From the NCBI GenBank assembly GCA_015179125.1, contig WHVA01000357.1:56276-120275 (forward strand): a DNA stretch of 64,000 nucleotides. The letters run 5' to 3'. Shown in pieces: positions 44,816 through 56,348 of this stretch. A program made the translations under genes and the position numbers. How positions within the stretch are numbered: the first letter of the stretch is position 1; every line of letters begins with the position of its first letter. Below the pieces are notes generated by a model. The model made no database searches and was not told where the DNA came from. It saw only the letters and a program-made list of their open reading frames with translations. Source of the DNA: Gautieria morchelliformis. Its lineage: Eukaryota > Basidiomycota > Agaricomycetes > Gomphales > Gomphaceae.

Positions 44816-47502
44816 TACAAGGAAGAAAAATTGGGATGCAGACGAGGGCCTAGGTTTTGCGTAGCGATGTGGGTTTGGAGTAGCAGACGTCTATATAATA
44901 TTGTGGCCATGGGTGCTGCCAGGTCGACAGATATTCATAGCATCCTATATCCGTCCCGAAACATGGCACAATTACAAGGCGGAAGGGTCTGATCAAACAT
45001 TGGATGTAAAGGAATTAAGGTTAGCAATACAACGTCGAAGCATCAGATCTGGTTAGCCTGGCTCGGGCGAGTAATTGAGGCCTGGCTTCTTGCCGGGCAA
45101 TGGGTATTATATACGACGATTTGCCTGGGCGGCATGGTCGCCAAGATCCGTTTAAAACTTGTCGTCATGTAAGCACACTTGGCACTCAGTGACGACTCAG
45201 TGCCGTGTCAGCGCCACACCACATGAGAACCAACTGCGACAAGCTCACTGGTGTATATTAAGATGACACCTTTCCAGTGTGTCACCTTTGAAGGGGAAGT
45301 GAGATGAGATGATATAAGAGATCTAGCCTGGCCAGCTCAGATCAACGCCGTGAATGTGGCTGTGATTCTACCGCGATGCTGGATGACCTCGGCAGATGTA
45401 TCAGCTCGTGCCAATGTTGCTGGATACTGTATGGAGCCACGCGTCGATTCTCATTTTGGCGGCCTGTGCTGTACCGACGTGAGACGAGGTCTTATGAAGA
45501 GACCACGAATTTCAAAGGAGCACCATGACATGGTATCCGCGCGATATGGTACACTCGCGGTATGATGACATAGAGGCTGTGCATGGTGGACAGGAAGCTA
45601 CTGAAGTGATCTGAGACGTTCTTGCAGGTCTAGCTTGGTATGATATATTAGTATGAAGACAACGCGACCTAACAGGAATCTACGGTATTGGACCTCTGGC
45701 ATGCTTTTGCAGTCATCCGCTGTCGTGAATCATAATGTCAGCTCCCTTGAAACACCGTAACAAGCTAACCTGGTTGCATCCACAATCAAACAATGCAAGC
45801 AACATCAACATCACCCAGATACACTCATCGAGTTTCACAGCATTTCCATGCATGGCGTTATCGACCGGATACCGGCGATTCTGAGCGAATTGAGGCTTCG
45901 TCGTACTTGGTCACATCAGAATGTTGGCAAGGGCGAGCGCTAACAAACCAAGATGACATGCAACATCGACGCCTGACTCTATAGCTATCACGAGCAGCAT
46001 GAGCATGACACAGACAAAATATATGGACGGCGCTAGTTTCCTTGGGGAGGTCAGTGTCAGGCAACACGCGTGCGCAGCACCCGCACCGCATGATACACGG
46101 CTCACACGCGACGGGCCAGAGGCACGTACGGTGGTTCCTGCTAGATTATGATTATGGGTTAGTGGGCGATAGGGCGATATATAACAGGACAGACCGAGAT
46201 GGACGACGGCAAACCAACGAGCACTGCACGAGACGACGCGACGTGACAACAATACGAGATCATAACACAACCGAACACATCGACATTTAAAATGTAGGTA
46301 GGGCTTTGATCCAGATTCCCTGGCCAGGATCCTGATCCTGATGGCATTGGATGGGTCGTCTTGTGTGGATGTCCCTCCCTTTCTACCCCGTCCGTGCGTA
46401 CTCTTGTTCTATTGCTGCTTGCTGAGATATGTGGAGCACCCTTGGCCAAAGGTAGGAACAGAACGAATACTTCCGTACCCGTCCCCCCACCCACAAACAC
46501 CGCAATTCGAGGTCCCTGTCGAGGCCCCAATCCTCGCGCAGCGCTCAGCGTTCAATCACCCGTCCCGTCTCAAACCGTGTTCCATCAGATATGGAGTCGC
46601 CCCAGGCTCTCGTGCGCTGTTTCGCTGTGCGTTATAAGGCCTACGTGGTGGCACAGCACAATCAGCGCTAGGGTCGAACGAGACGCGGAGGCAGATAAGG
46701 ATAGCGGGCGATCCGATCCCCGGGGTGGAGCTCCAACATTGCGGCGTTTGCGGGAGAGGTGGTGGGGGAGAGGCCATGTCACGCATTACATATTTTCGGA
46801 GATACGTCACGTGAGGTTGAGCAACCGCGCGTGCGTGATAAGGCAGGAGTGCAAGTAGGGTATCTCCTCTTGAGGCGTGACTTTTATAGTGTGTCTGGTG
46901 TATGCTATGGCCCATGACGACGCATACGTGTATTTATGTCGATTTCCTGCAAAGGTGAATGCATACGCGTGGCCTAGAATGCTGCTGAAGCTCATAGCTA
47001 TAGACGTCGCAGGGGCGGACTGGCGCATATAGTTGATTCGGTGGTGGCCTCCCATACGTGGCTGATGTTAGGCGAGCCTGTTGAGAGGTTAATCATGGAG
47101 TGCACCGAGCGTACGGGGCCACTGCGGCACTTACTATATTGGACTTACGATGCCAGCCATGTCCATTCGAGGCGGGCTGTGCGAGGCGGGGATATGCATG
47201 CTCGACAAACAACGGGGTAACTCCCACTCGACAGGCTCCTGCGCGACATCCTCCGTGCGTTCCCTGCAACTGCGACGTAGCTAATGAAAATACAGAGCAA
47301 GGCTGAACAAGTATAACAATTGGTGGCAGTGGACACACCTTCGATGGGACGGGCGTGCTACTAGTGTCTCCACCATTGGCCTACACGCGTCGTGACGGGG
47401 TTACGTCACCTAGAGCGGCCAAGCATGCCGCAAACACTCGTGCCTCGTGTATAGGGGCTGCTGTTGCGATGGTTCAACGATGCGGAAGGGAGTGGCAGGG
47501 AG
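44816..47502. other. No confident gene; GC-mixed flank of copia P1
   Basis: Many short frames on both strands (for example 46361-46858 plus) but none with recognised motifs. One defined feature lies inside, the inverted dispersed repeat at 46000-46290. The right edge, GGGAG at 47498-47502, is the target duplication of copia P1; the locus continues at 52493. Confidence 0.4.
46000..46290 (-). repeat. Dispersed repeat R2, copy 1 (inverted relative to 54390-54640)
   Basis: On the minus strand, CCATCTCGGTCTGTC.TGT.ATATATC, CGTACGTGCCT, GTGTGAG.CGTGTATCA, GCGGTGC and CTTCCCAAG-like blocks align in order with plus-strand 54390-54640. The two copies flank copia P1 on either side in opposite orientation. 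No ORF spans it. Confidence 0.6.
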
Positions 47503-47727
47503 TGTTAGTAATCGGGACGATGATGCGGCCGAGGCAGAGCCGGCACGCACTTAGCCGGAGGTTCGAGATCGCTCTCGACCCCGGGATGCTGGTGCACCGG
47601 CACGGCATCGGCACAGCATCAGCTCGAAGGATTAGTAATATAGGAACATCATAATTAGTATATAAGGGCAGACGATCTTGTATAGATCGTAGAATAACAG
47701 TCTATTATTTTACTCCTTCATTCCACA
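47503..47727 (+). repeat. 5' LTR of copia P1
   Basis: 225 bp, TGTTAGTAATCGGG to TTCCACA. A TATATAAG box at about 47659 is a candidate promoter for the element's transcript, which would begin shortly downstream, near the 47690s. Confidence 0.9.
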
Positions 47728-47741
47728 GGTTATGGGCCCCG
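47728..47741 (+). other. Primer-binding site of copia P1 (half tRNA-Met)
   Basis: GGTTATGGGCCCCG directly follows the 5' LTR. It is complementary to a tRNA-Met anticodon arm (GGGCCCATAACC), the internal priming site known for Drosophila copia, and has an identical counterpart in element P2 (60397-60410). Confidence 0.8.
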
Positions 47742-49113
47742 GCCATAACTAAACTACTACACATCTAGCTTACTCCAACTACACTCTATACTCCACCAAC
47801 TCAATACCGATCGACGATGTCGAGTAGCAACAACACGTACAAGATCGACCCCTTGAACGGGGACAATTACGTGGCGTGGCGCCGGCGGCTCGAGTGGATA
47901 CTCGATGACTTAGATCTGTGGGACGTGGCTACCGGCAGGGAGACGGAACCGAGACCGGCAGATGCCGACAACGTCACTGCGACCGAGCAGCAGGAAATCG
48001 ACGATTGGAGAAGGAAGGACAAGAAAGCTAAAAAAGAGATTTGCCTCAAAGTCGCCGATGAACAGCTAGTTTACATCAATCAGACAATGTCTGCATTTGC
48101 TGTATGGACTAGTTTACAAGCTATATTCGAATCTAAGGGAGCAGTGGGGATTGTAAATCTCCGAAGAGATTTCTTCCGGACGCTTGCCGAAGACGGCGCA
48201 AACATGGAGGAGCACGTACGCAAGCTCCGCGGCATTCAACAGGAACTGAATGCGCGGGGACATTACATCAGTGACACCGAGTTCTCGAACATGTTGCTGA
48301 CATCATTACCAGATTCTTGGTCGGCGTTTATTACGGCAGTAAACGCCAGTGGAGCCGGGACAACAGCTGATATATTAATAGCTCGGGTCCTCAATGAGGA
48401 TTGAGCATGGAAAGCTGGATCGGCACGGCAGACGGCGCTTAAGGCGCAACAACGTCACAGGCCCAAGAAAGATGACTCAGGAGCAACAAAGGGAAAGTGC
48501 CGAAATTGCGGCAAGAAGGGTCATTACGTGAAGGACTGCTGGGCGAAAGGTGGTGGCAAGGAAGGCCAAGCACCAAAATGGTTCAAGTCAGGGAACAAAG
48601 AAACAGTCAAACAAGCGGAAGAAAAAGACTTCGCGTTTGTATCTAAGGAGGTAGCATACAGTGCTATATATGCATCCGACTGGCTAGCCGATTCAGCAGC
48701 AACAACACACATAGCTAGAAGCCGAAACGATTTCGCTAGCTATGCCGAGGAACCATCAGAAATTGAAGGAATTTCACCTGATGCGGTACTATATACACAA
48801 GGCCGAGGCACGATCTACATGGAATTCAAGGTCAGCGCCAAGATGAACACGATCGAACTACGTGACGTCAAGCATGCACTGGATGCACCGAACAACCTTA
48901 TCAGTGTAGGGAGTCTAACTGATAAGGGCAACACGGCCACATTTACAGGCACCGGCGTTGAATTCAAAACACGCGCCAGAGTTATTTTTGCACAGGGACA
49001 GAAGCGCGGGAGGCTATTCTGTATGAAGGCATGGGTCACTCGATCAGTCGAGGCACGAGACTTTGCCGCAGCGGCAAAGGGACGGTCATGGGACAAATGG
49101 CACAGGATACTCG

Positions 49114-49576
49114 TGTAAGGGCAACCCTGGCTAGTTGTGGAGATCACACTACCACACAACTGACAAGGGGAAATCCAAAGTCTGTATAAATGAACAGAGC
49201 ATACAAGAGAGGGGATTCTCACCTGACAAGGGGAAATCCAAAGAGAAAAGTCTAAGGACCCCCAATGTCAGCGAGCCCGTATTATACTACGCTGCGCAGC
49301 CAGGGACAACACTTGGCACCCGCCATCAACCCTGCACCTCCCTGACCCTTGATCGACCCTTAATGTCACCTATTACGCGAGTCGCTTGATTTCCGACACT
49401 GTTCCGAGGGTGGAACTCGGAAATTGGAGTGGAACTGGGAAGGCGAACAGAACTGGTGGAAGTTCTCCCAGAAGCGGAATCATTTCCGAGAGCGGAGGCG
49501 GAGATGGAATCGGAATCGGAAGCGGAGTCGGAAATGGAGTCGGAACTGGAAATGGAAAACAGGGTGTCCCCTGACA
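49114..49576 (-). repeat. Solo LTR related to the 14.5-kb element, inside copia P1
   Basis: 463 bp from TGTAAGGGC to CCCCTGACA, flanked by ACTCG on both sides (49109-49113 and 49577-49581). Its ends and its architecture (a doubled GGGGAAATCCAAAG box around TATAAAT) parallel the LTRs at 14414 and 28645, but the interior differs, including a GGAATCGGAA-type purine-rich minisatellite at 49430-49560. P2 has an uninterrupted sequence here, confirming insertion. Confidence 0.9.
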
Positions 49577-52258
49577 ACTCGGGCACGTCAACATAAATTC
49601 TATAAAGATGTTGAAATCTAACGATCTAGTTACTGGACTTGAGATCAACGAGTCAAAAGCCGAGCCAGTGCAAAGCATGCATACAAGGCAAACGACATGT
49701 AGAGCCATTCCCAAAAAGAGCCAAGGACACTGTAGAACAGGTCGGTGACCTAACAGTATCCGATGTATGGGGGCCTGCCCAGACCGAGGGGCCGTCACGT
49801 GAAAAGTACTTCTATTCTTTCACGGACATCAAATCTAGGTACACGGTCATTTATTTTGGAAGCGCCAAAGATGAAGCGCTCAAGCACTTCGAGACGTACA
49901 AAGCATTCCTCGAGACCCAAACAGGTCAGAAACTGAAGATATTTCGCTCGGATAATGGAGGGGAATATGTCAATAAAATATTCAAGGAATTTTGTGCAAA
50001 ATATGGCATTATCATGGAGACCACAGCTCCATACTCCCCAGCCCAGAATGGAATCGCTGAACGACTCAACGGGACCTTACTCGAGCACGCACGGGCAATG
50101 ATATTTGCCAAGAACCTACCAAAAATACTCTGGGCCGAGGCTGTGGCTTACGCATGTTATATCAAAAATCGATCACCCACGCGAGCGCTTGGAGATGACG
50201 CAACGCCGTTCCAGGCACTATTAGGCAAGAAGCCGAACATAGCACATCTAGAGGAATTTGGGACAAATTGCTGGGTTATGGTGCCGGATCAATGTCGAGC
50301 CAAACTTGATCCAAAGGCAGAAGAACATATCTTCGTCGGAGTAGCTGAACATGCAAAAGCCTGGAGGTATTACAATAAAGCCTCAAAGCACGTTCAAATC
50401 TCTAGAAACCTTACATTTGACGAAAATGACAATCGACTCTACCCTATCCCAGATAACGACGATGACGACACGGCACCGCTCGAGGGGGAGCACTCACCAC
50501 GCGAGCATGTGCCGGACCCGATCACATCTACCCCACAGACATCATCACCCCAGACAACGCCCGTTCCTGATCCACCTGAACAAGCGCCAGCTCCACAAAT
50601 TCGACGGAGCGCGCGTATCACTCAAAGACCAGATTATTGGAAACTGAATGATTCAGGACGCACCGAGCAGGTTTACATAACGAGAGAAATCGTCACTGAA
50701 CCTGAGAATTACAGAGCGGCGGTATCACGTGATGATGCGCCGATCTGGGAGAAAGCGATGGAAATTGAGATGGATCAACACAAAACATTAGGAACATGGG
50801 AATTAACAGAACTACCACCCGGACGAATAGCTATTGGTTGCCGATGGGTATACGCCGTCAAAACGCAACCAGATGGGCAATTCGATAAGGCTAAAGCAAG
50901 GGTTGTGGCTCAAGGATTCACACAGAGGCCAGGGATGGATTACTATGAAATAACTTCACCCGTGGTCAAATTCAATTCACTACGTGTTCTATTAGCCATC
51001 GCAAACACACTCGATTGGGAAATCGAAATGATGGATGTCAAAGGCGCCTACCTCAATTCAACTATAGATGAGGAGATCTACATGCGCCAGCCCGACGGTT
51101 TTGATGATGGATCTGGACGCGTTCTAAGAATATACAGAGCGCTCTATGGACTCAAACAATCGGGATGAGCTTGGCATCAGCACTTACGCAAATTACTACT
51201 CGATCTCGGCTTCCATCAAAGCACAGCTGATGAATGCGTCTACATCAGACAAGATAAGGACTCAATCGAAGTCATATCAGTATATGTGGACGACTTCGGA
51301 CTATTTGCTGATTCCAAAGTAGGGATGGTTAAGCTCAAGGGGGATCTTCATGGAAAATTCCCTTTAACAGATTTAGGAGAGATGAAGAAAATCTTGGGAA
51401 TTAGAGTTGAGAGGAATAGGGATGAGGGAACACTGATCATGTCTCAAGGACATTACATCGACATCATACTCGATCGATTCAACATGGCTACGGTTCAACA
51501 TGGCTACGGCACACTCCGTATCTACACCTCTGCATAAAATGATCAAACTCACAACACCCATGGACTCAACGGGTCCAACTGCCGAAGTACCCTATGCTAA
51601 AGCAATTGGATCGCTCATGTATGCGGCACTCAGCACACGACCTGATTTGGCTTTTACTGTGCAGCACTTAAGTCAATTCACTACTACTTATGGAACCGAG
51701 CACGGGATGGCGATCAAACACGCACTCAGGTACTTCAAAGGGTCACGTGACGATGGCATAACCTTCCGACGAGACGCTGGTCTCGACCTCGAAATATTTG
51801 TTGACTCGGGTTATGCTAATAGAAATGACGCACTGTCTATTAGTGGCTATGTAGCTATACTAGGAGGGGGAGCCATTGCATGGAGCTCGAAGAAGCAGCG
51901 AACGATCGCGCTGTCTACCACGGAGGCCAAATACATGGCACTTACCGAGGGTGCCAAGCAATTGATCTGGCTGAGGCGCCTCATCGAGGAGCTAGGAATA
52001 GATCAAACCCAGCCCACGTCACTTCGATCAGACAACTTAGGCGCTATCACTCTCGCATGATGCAACATACCACGCGCATACTAAACATATCAACGTCGCG
52101 TATCATTTCATCTGTGAGAAAGTGGCCTCTCACGAGGCATCACTTACATACGTACCAACGAAGGAGAACGTAGCGGACATATTTACAAAGGGACTGGATT
52201 TACACCAACATATGTATTTATTAGGGAAATTAGGATTTTGCAGAAGGGACTTCTCGCT

Positions 52259-52267
52259 GAGGGGGAG
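52259..52267 (+). other. Polypurine tract of copia P1
   Basis: GAGGGGGAG directly before the 3' LTR start TGTTAG; the same tract is present in P2 at 56349-56357 (minus). Confidence 0.8.
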
Positions 52268-52492
52268 TGTTAGTAATCGGGACGATGATACGGCCGAGGC
52301 AGAGCCGGCACGCACTTAGCCGGAGGTTCGAGATCGCTCTCGACCCCAGGATGCTGGTGCACCGGCACGGCATCGGCACAGCATCAGCTCGAAGGATTAG
52401 TAATATAGGAACATCATAATTAGTATATAAGGGCAGACGATCTTGTATAGATCATAGAATAACAGTCTATTATATTACTCCTTCGTTCCACA
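52268..52492 (+). repeat. 3' LTR of copia P1
   Basis: 225 bp, differing from the 5' LTR at five sites (four A/G, one T/A). It is followed by the GGGAG target duplication. Confidence 0.9.
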
Positions 52493-54389
52493 GGGAGCGT
52501 GATCCAAAGACATGGCATCTCGATACAAAGCTCGTTGAGATGCACACTCCTGGTGCAGCGATTGTCTGAGCACTCAGTCACAGCGTCCCTTAGGCTGACG
52601 AGGCACAGCCCACGTGTATTGCCGAGCCTGTCATACGAGGCGCCTGGACGCCGGTTAGCCGCGCAGAAGCTCGCCGAGGCTAAGAATAGATCAGCGACGG
52701 GATGTGGATGGATCGATCGATGCTCAGGCTTGGCACTGCGCGCGTGCTTCTTGCCGGGTCCCGCACGTGGACTCCAGTATCCGGCGCACGCGTCCCGGAA
52801 TTCGGACCCACAGGTGCCATCTCCCACGGCGATGCCCATGCCCGCCGAGTCCCCGTTCCGCGGGCCGACCGCCACTCATCGACGTGCACCGCCGGCGTGT
52901 CCGCACCCCTGTCTCGAGAAGCATGCTGGCGCTAGCAGGGGACGTGTCAACGCGGGGTGCCCACAAGTGCAGCCTCCGACGGTGGTTAGTGTCGTGGGCA
53001 GCAGTATACTCAGGTGGGACGTCTCCGCACTTACATATACGTTTCCGGTCACGAGCGTGCGTCATTGCCTGACTCCTCTCTCTTCCCACCGATATACCCA
53101 CATGCTCTCCACAGTCTCCTCCTTACTGCCCGCCGCACTTGCCGGGGAGTCAACAAGCTCGCCGACGACACGCCCTGCCAGCAGAGGCTCAAGGACGCGC
53201 CCAAACCGTCCGACGACTCGGACAAGAAGCACAAGGGAAAAAAAGCTCTCTTCGAACGAGGCACGTCTATTTCTGCCTGCGTTCACTCGAGGATCTGACG
53301 TATTAGATTAGACCCTCATCGTCGTCCGCCCGCCCCCCACAAAGTCGAACCACCCTCACAATCTCCAGCTCCAGCTCGTCCCTGCCCACCCTTCGCGCGA
53401 CCACCCGGGCACGACTTCATGGTCATCGCACAAGACCATGACGCTGCGCCACGGCCACCATGGCCCCCTACCACGCACTCTGCATGCTCCGACACCTCCG
53501 CCTTCTACGCGTCCCCCGCGGGGGTGTCCGGCTCCGTCACGTCCTTCGCATCCACCGCGTCCACCCGCATTATGATCATCCCCCTCTATCAGTGCGCACG
53601 ACGTCCGCCTCAACACCGTCGTCGAGGCCGGCACCGACGCACGAGTTGTTATGAATAGGAAAATCAAGCTATACATTCACATTCATCACTAACAAACTCC
53701 TAACGACCTTCTGACTCCATATCTACACCCATATGCAATCCCGGCCCACTCTAGGGCATGCACGCGCGCTGTCACTCGCACGTGCCTCTAACCGGTGGCT
53801 TTGACCCTGAGCCGGGTTCCGGGGTTGACCGAGGCACAGATCCAATGGAGCGCAGAAGGCGCTCCATCATTTCTGATGCATACATTAAATTCCATATGAT
53901 AGGCACAGCTCCGGCGCCGGTGCATGCATCACGCACCGGCGGCACTTGATCGCTCCACAACCCCTTTCCACTTCTATCCTAGTATAGCTTCGTCCCAAGT
54001 AGTTAAATAGCTAGCTACTGCACAATAACAACCCATGCAGTAAAACTCCAATTCTTCAGTGATTGTTCGGGCCCACTGAGGCCACTGATTTCTTTGACTC
54101 GAGGGTGTTATGAGTCGGTGTGTCTGCTGTTGTCACTGCGCGCGGTGTTAGCGCATACAACCGAAGTTGTATTCCTATCTCTACTCTATCCATGTCTCTC
54201 TACGACCTTACGACTCCCCCACATGTACGCAATCCTGTCGCGCAAACTTTTCTACACGAGTCGCCCACTTCCACAAGCGCGCCCTCGAAGTCGGCGGAGG
54301 TGTGGTTCAACAAGGACGACACGCCGGGAGCGCGCATGGACATCAGGATCTAACCACTACATTTTTATCTTGACATATTCTGCTGGGGT
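52493..54389. other. No confident gene; right flank of copia P1
   Basis: GC-rich sequence with overlapping frames on both strands, the longest 52499-53311 (plus). Fragments such as LADDTPCQQRLKDAPKPSDDSD (53150-53220) and KSAEVWFNKDDTPGARMDIRI (54287-54352) have protein-like composition and may be exons of an unknown or decayed gene, but I cannot connect or name them. Confidence 0.35.
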
Positions 54390-54640
54390 ATCACCTCGGA
54401 TGTGACGTCACGTCCTATGGTGACTTGTTGGCTGGCTGTCGTGTTCTATCTTCCATCTCGGTCTGTCTTGTCATATATCACCTACAATATCATGGCCCAG
54501 TAAGAAAAATGTCCGTACGTGCCTGCGCGTCCTGTGTGAGGCGTGTATCAAGTGGTGCGGTGCACTCGTGTGGTCCAACACTGAGCTTCCCAAGAAAAAC
54601 CGGCCGCTGTTCATATTTCCCTCAAACAAACAAAAAACAA
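54390..54640 (+). repeat. Dispersed repeat R2, copy 2
   Basis: Plus-strand partner of 46000-46290 (minus): shared blocks CCATCTCGGTCTGTC, CCGTACGTGCCT, GTGAGGCGTGTATCA and GGTGCGGTGC in order. Its left part includes an 8-bp GACGTCAC-like motif. Confidence 0.6.
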
Positions 54641-54656
54641 GAACAAGAACCTTTGT

Positions 54657-54731
54657 ACTGACGCCAGGTTTTGGATTCTGGGACTTCGGGGTTATCGGCC
54701 CCATGCGCTTCCTACAGCGCCAAGTTGCTCA
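54657..54731 (-). repeat. tRNA-Met-like sequence heading repeat R1 (copy 3)
   Basis: Minus strand shows CTTGGCGC.GTAGGAAGCGC (D arm), GGGGCCGATAACCCC (anticodon arm, with GAT where copy 2 has CAT) and CCCAGAATCCAAAACCTGG (T arm). More decayed in the B-box than copy 2. The 3' acceptor half CGTCAGTA is well preserved. Confidence 0.55.
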
Positions 54732-55385
54732 GCATTCCACGTGCTGCGAGACAGTGTACGGCGATCACTGACTTGCACTCCAAACTCTCTCCTGAATGTC
54801 GAACCGGGCGATCAATCCAAGCCATGCCCCTTCTCCGGAAAGTCACCACTCATCCTACAAATGTATGCTGCCCTCGCTCCAGCTCTTGCTGGCCTTATCT
54901 ACACCCAGCACATGCACACACCCCCAACCATCCCCTCCGCTGGTAGAGACATTGGAAACATGATTATGAGTTCATGTCCGCAGGAGGGAGAGGGCTGTGG
55001 GAGATATGAAGCCTGGGAGGGTGTGTTGTGTGAGGGGAGGTGAAATGAGGATGTTCAATGGAGTAGGGGTAAAATGCATACTCTTGAGAGGTAGGGCAGT
55101 GGATGATGTGAGAAGAATAGATGGGTTGACATGTACATACCATGCAACAATGACATCAGGGTTTGTCCATGTCCATGTCCGTGTGTGTCTCATGCTGCTC
55201 ATTGTAACTATGGAGTTGGGTGCCGGTCAGCATATTTGTCTTGGTTTGGTGGGGTGCAAGTGGCCCATGCACGATGAAACCTCTCTTCACTGAGAATTAT
55301 CAGTATTTGCTTGATAAATCCAAAAATTCAACGAATAAATTACAAACACAGTGAAATTCAAATTGTCACAGTATATATATATATA
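54732..55385 (+). repeat. Dispersed repeat R1, copy 3
   Basis: The most compact complete copy: from GCATTCCACGTGCTGCGAGAC through CTTGCACTCCAAACTCTC, AGCTCTTGCTGGCCTTATC, GGTAGGGCAGTGGATGATG, CATGCAACAATGACATCAGG and GGTGGGGTGCAAGTGGCCC to a TA tail. No coding motif seen. Confidence 0.65.
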
Positions 55386-56125
55386 CTAGCCAATAGACCC
55401 ATGCTTTGCACCAGGTTAGTTAAGGTTAACATTGCACATGGGTAGTTAATAGAATCAAAGAATTATTCGGTGGAATGAAACTACATATTTAATCAGGCTT
55501 TAGCAATACCTCTTTGTATTAGTATTCTATTAAGCATATGACACCATTTCGTTTGCATTTCTTTGGCAGTATTTTCCTATGTGACATTGTGAGACATTGG
55601 ATTGTAGCCCTTTCATTGGCTGTTGTGTCAGACAAGCGTTACTCAGCATTCGTGTGATTGGGTGTCGCAGGGGCTTGCATATGTTTTCCTATGGTTTGAC
55701 AGCATTGGATTGCTTTGCCAATGGTTTACCGTGTTTTCCATCCATGTGACATTGTGAGACGTTGGATTGTTGGCCTTTCATTGGCTATCGTGTCAGACAA
55801 GTGTTACTCAGCATTCATGTGATTGGGTGTAGCAGGTGTTTGCATATATTTTTGTCTGTTTTGATGGCATGGGATGTTGTCCATCTAATGTCATTGGCTG
55901 CGAAGTGACACTGTCCTTCGTATGCCCTCCTGTCATTGGCTATTGGCTCTTCCTCTGCTTTGTGGTGTGTTGCACCGTTTGCTTACCAAGGTTTTCCCTT
56001 TGTGTGCACGAGCTCACTACCATCATCAATCAGCTGTCTGTGACGTGTGCAACATTTTACTTATCCATATCGGTTTCTTCTCCTACATTCCGGTGATTAT
56101 GTTTGGTGCCTCTGTTTGCTTATCT
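55386..56125. other. Non-coding with a 164-bp tandem duplication
   Basis: 55581-55744 and 55745-about 55880 share GTGACATTGTGAGAC, TTTCATTGGCT, GTGTCAGACAAG, GTTACTCAGCATTC and GTGATTGGGTGT in the same order. No gene; it ends at the TATCT target duplication of copia P2. Confidence 0.65.
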
Positions 56126-56348
56126 TGTGGAACGAAGGAGTAGATAATAGTCTGTTATTGTTATGATCTATACAAGATCTTCTGTACTTATATACTAAAT
56201 GTGATGTTCCTATATTACCAATCTCTTCGAGCTGCTGTGCCGATGCGATGCCGGCGCACCAACAACCCGGGGTCGAGAGCGATCTCGAACCTCCGGCTAA
56301 GTGCGTGCCGGCTCTGCCTTGGCCGTATCATCGTCCCGATTACTAACA
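56126..56348 (-). repeat. 3' LTR of copia P2
   Basis: 223 bp; differs from the 5' LTR at four sites, including CCTCGGCCG versus CCTTGGCCG, a CpG change. Confidence 0.9.

Larger units (their letters stand above)
47817..52319 (+). pseudogene. Copia P1 gag-pol, disrupted
   Basis: Single-frame copia polyprotein in origin. Gag (47817-48404: YKIDPLNGDNYVAWRRR...) has TGA at 48402-48404. It continues with zinc knuckle CRNCGKKGHYVKDC, protease (DWLADSAATTHI), GAG-pre-integrase (WHRIL), integrase (DVWGP, RSDNGGEY, AQNGIAER) and RT (DVKGAYLN, YGLKQSG, VYVDD), then RNase H to a stop inside the 3' LTR. Lesions relative to P2: TGA at 48402 and 51166 (both Arg CGA in P2), a solo LTR at 49114-49576, a 2-nt deletion near 49655, a 16-bp tandem duplication near 51480-51510, and a 1-nt deletion near 52058. 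The integrase triad residues are intact. Not functional as it stands. Confidence 0.9.
47503..52492 (+). mobile_element. Full-length Ty1/copia element P1
   Basis: LTRs of 225 bp at 47503-47727 and 52268-52492, both TGTTAG...CCACA, flanked by perfect target duplications GGGAG (47498-47502 and 52493-52497). A primer-binding site and polypurine tract lie in the expected places. The LTRs differ at five positions, mostly A/G, implying some age. The element carries a solo LTR of another family inside its integrase region. Confidence 0.95.

Noticed and set aside
52499..53311. 270-codon plus-strand frame right of copia P1
   Set aside because: Ser/Pro/Arg-rich, overlaps comparable frames on both strands, no motif; kept only as a remark in the flank entry.
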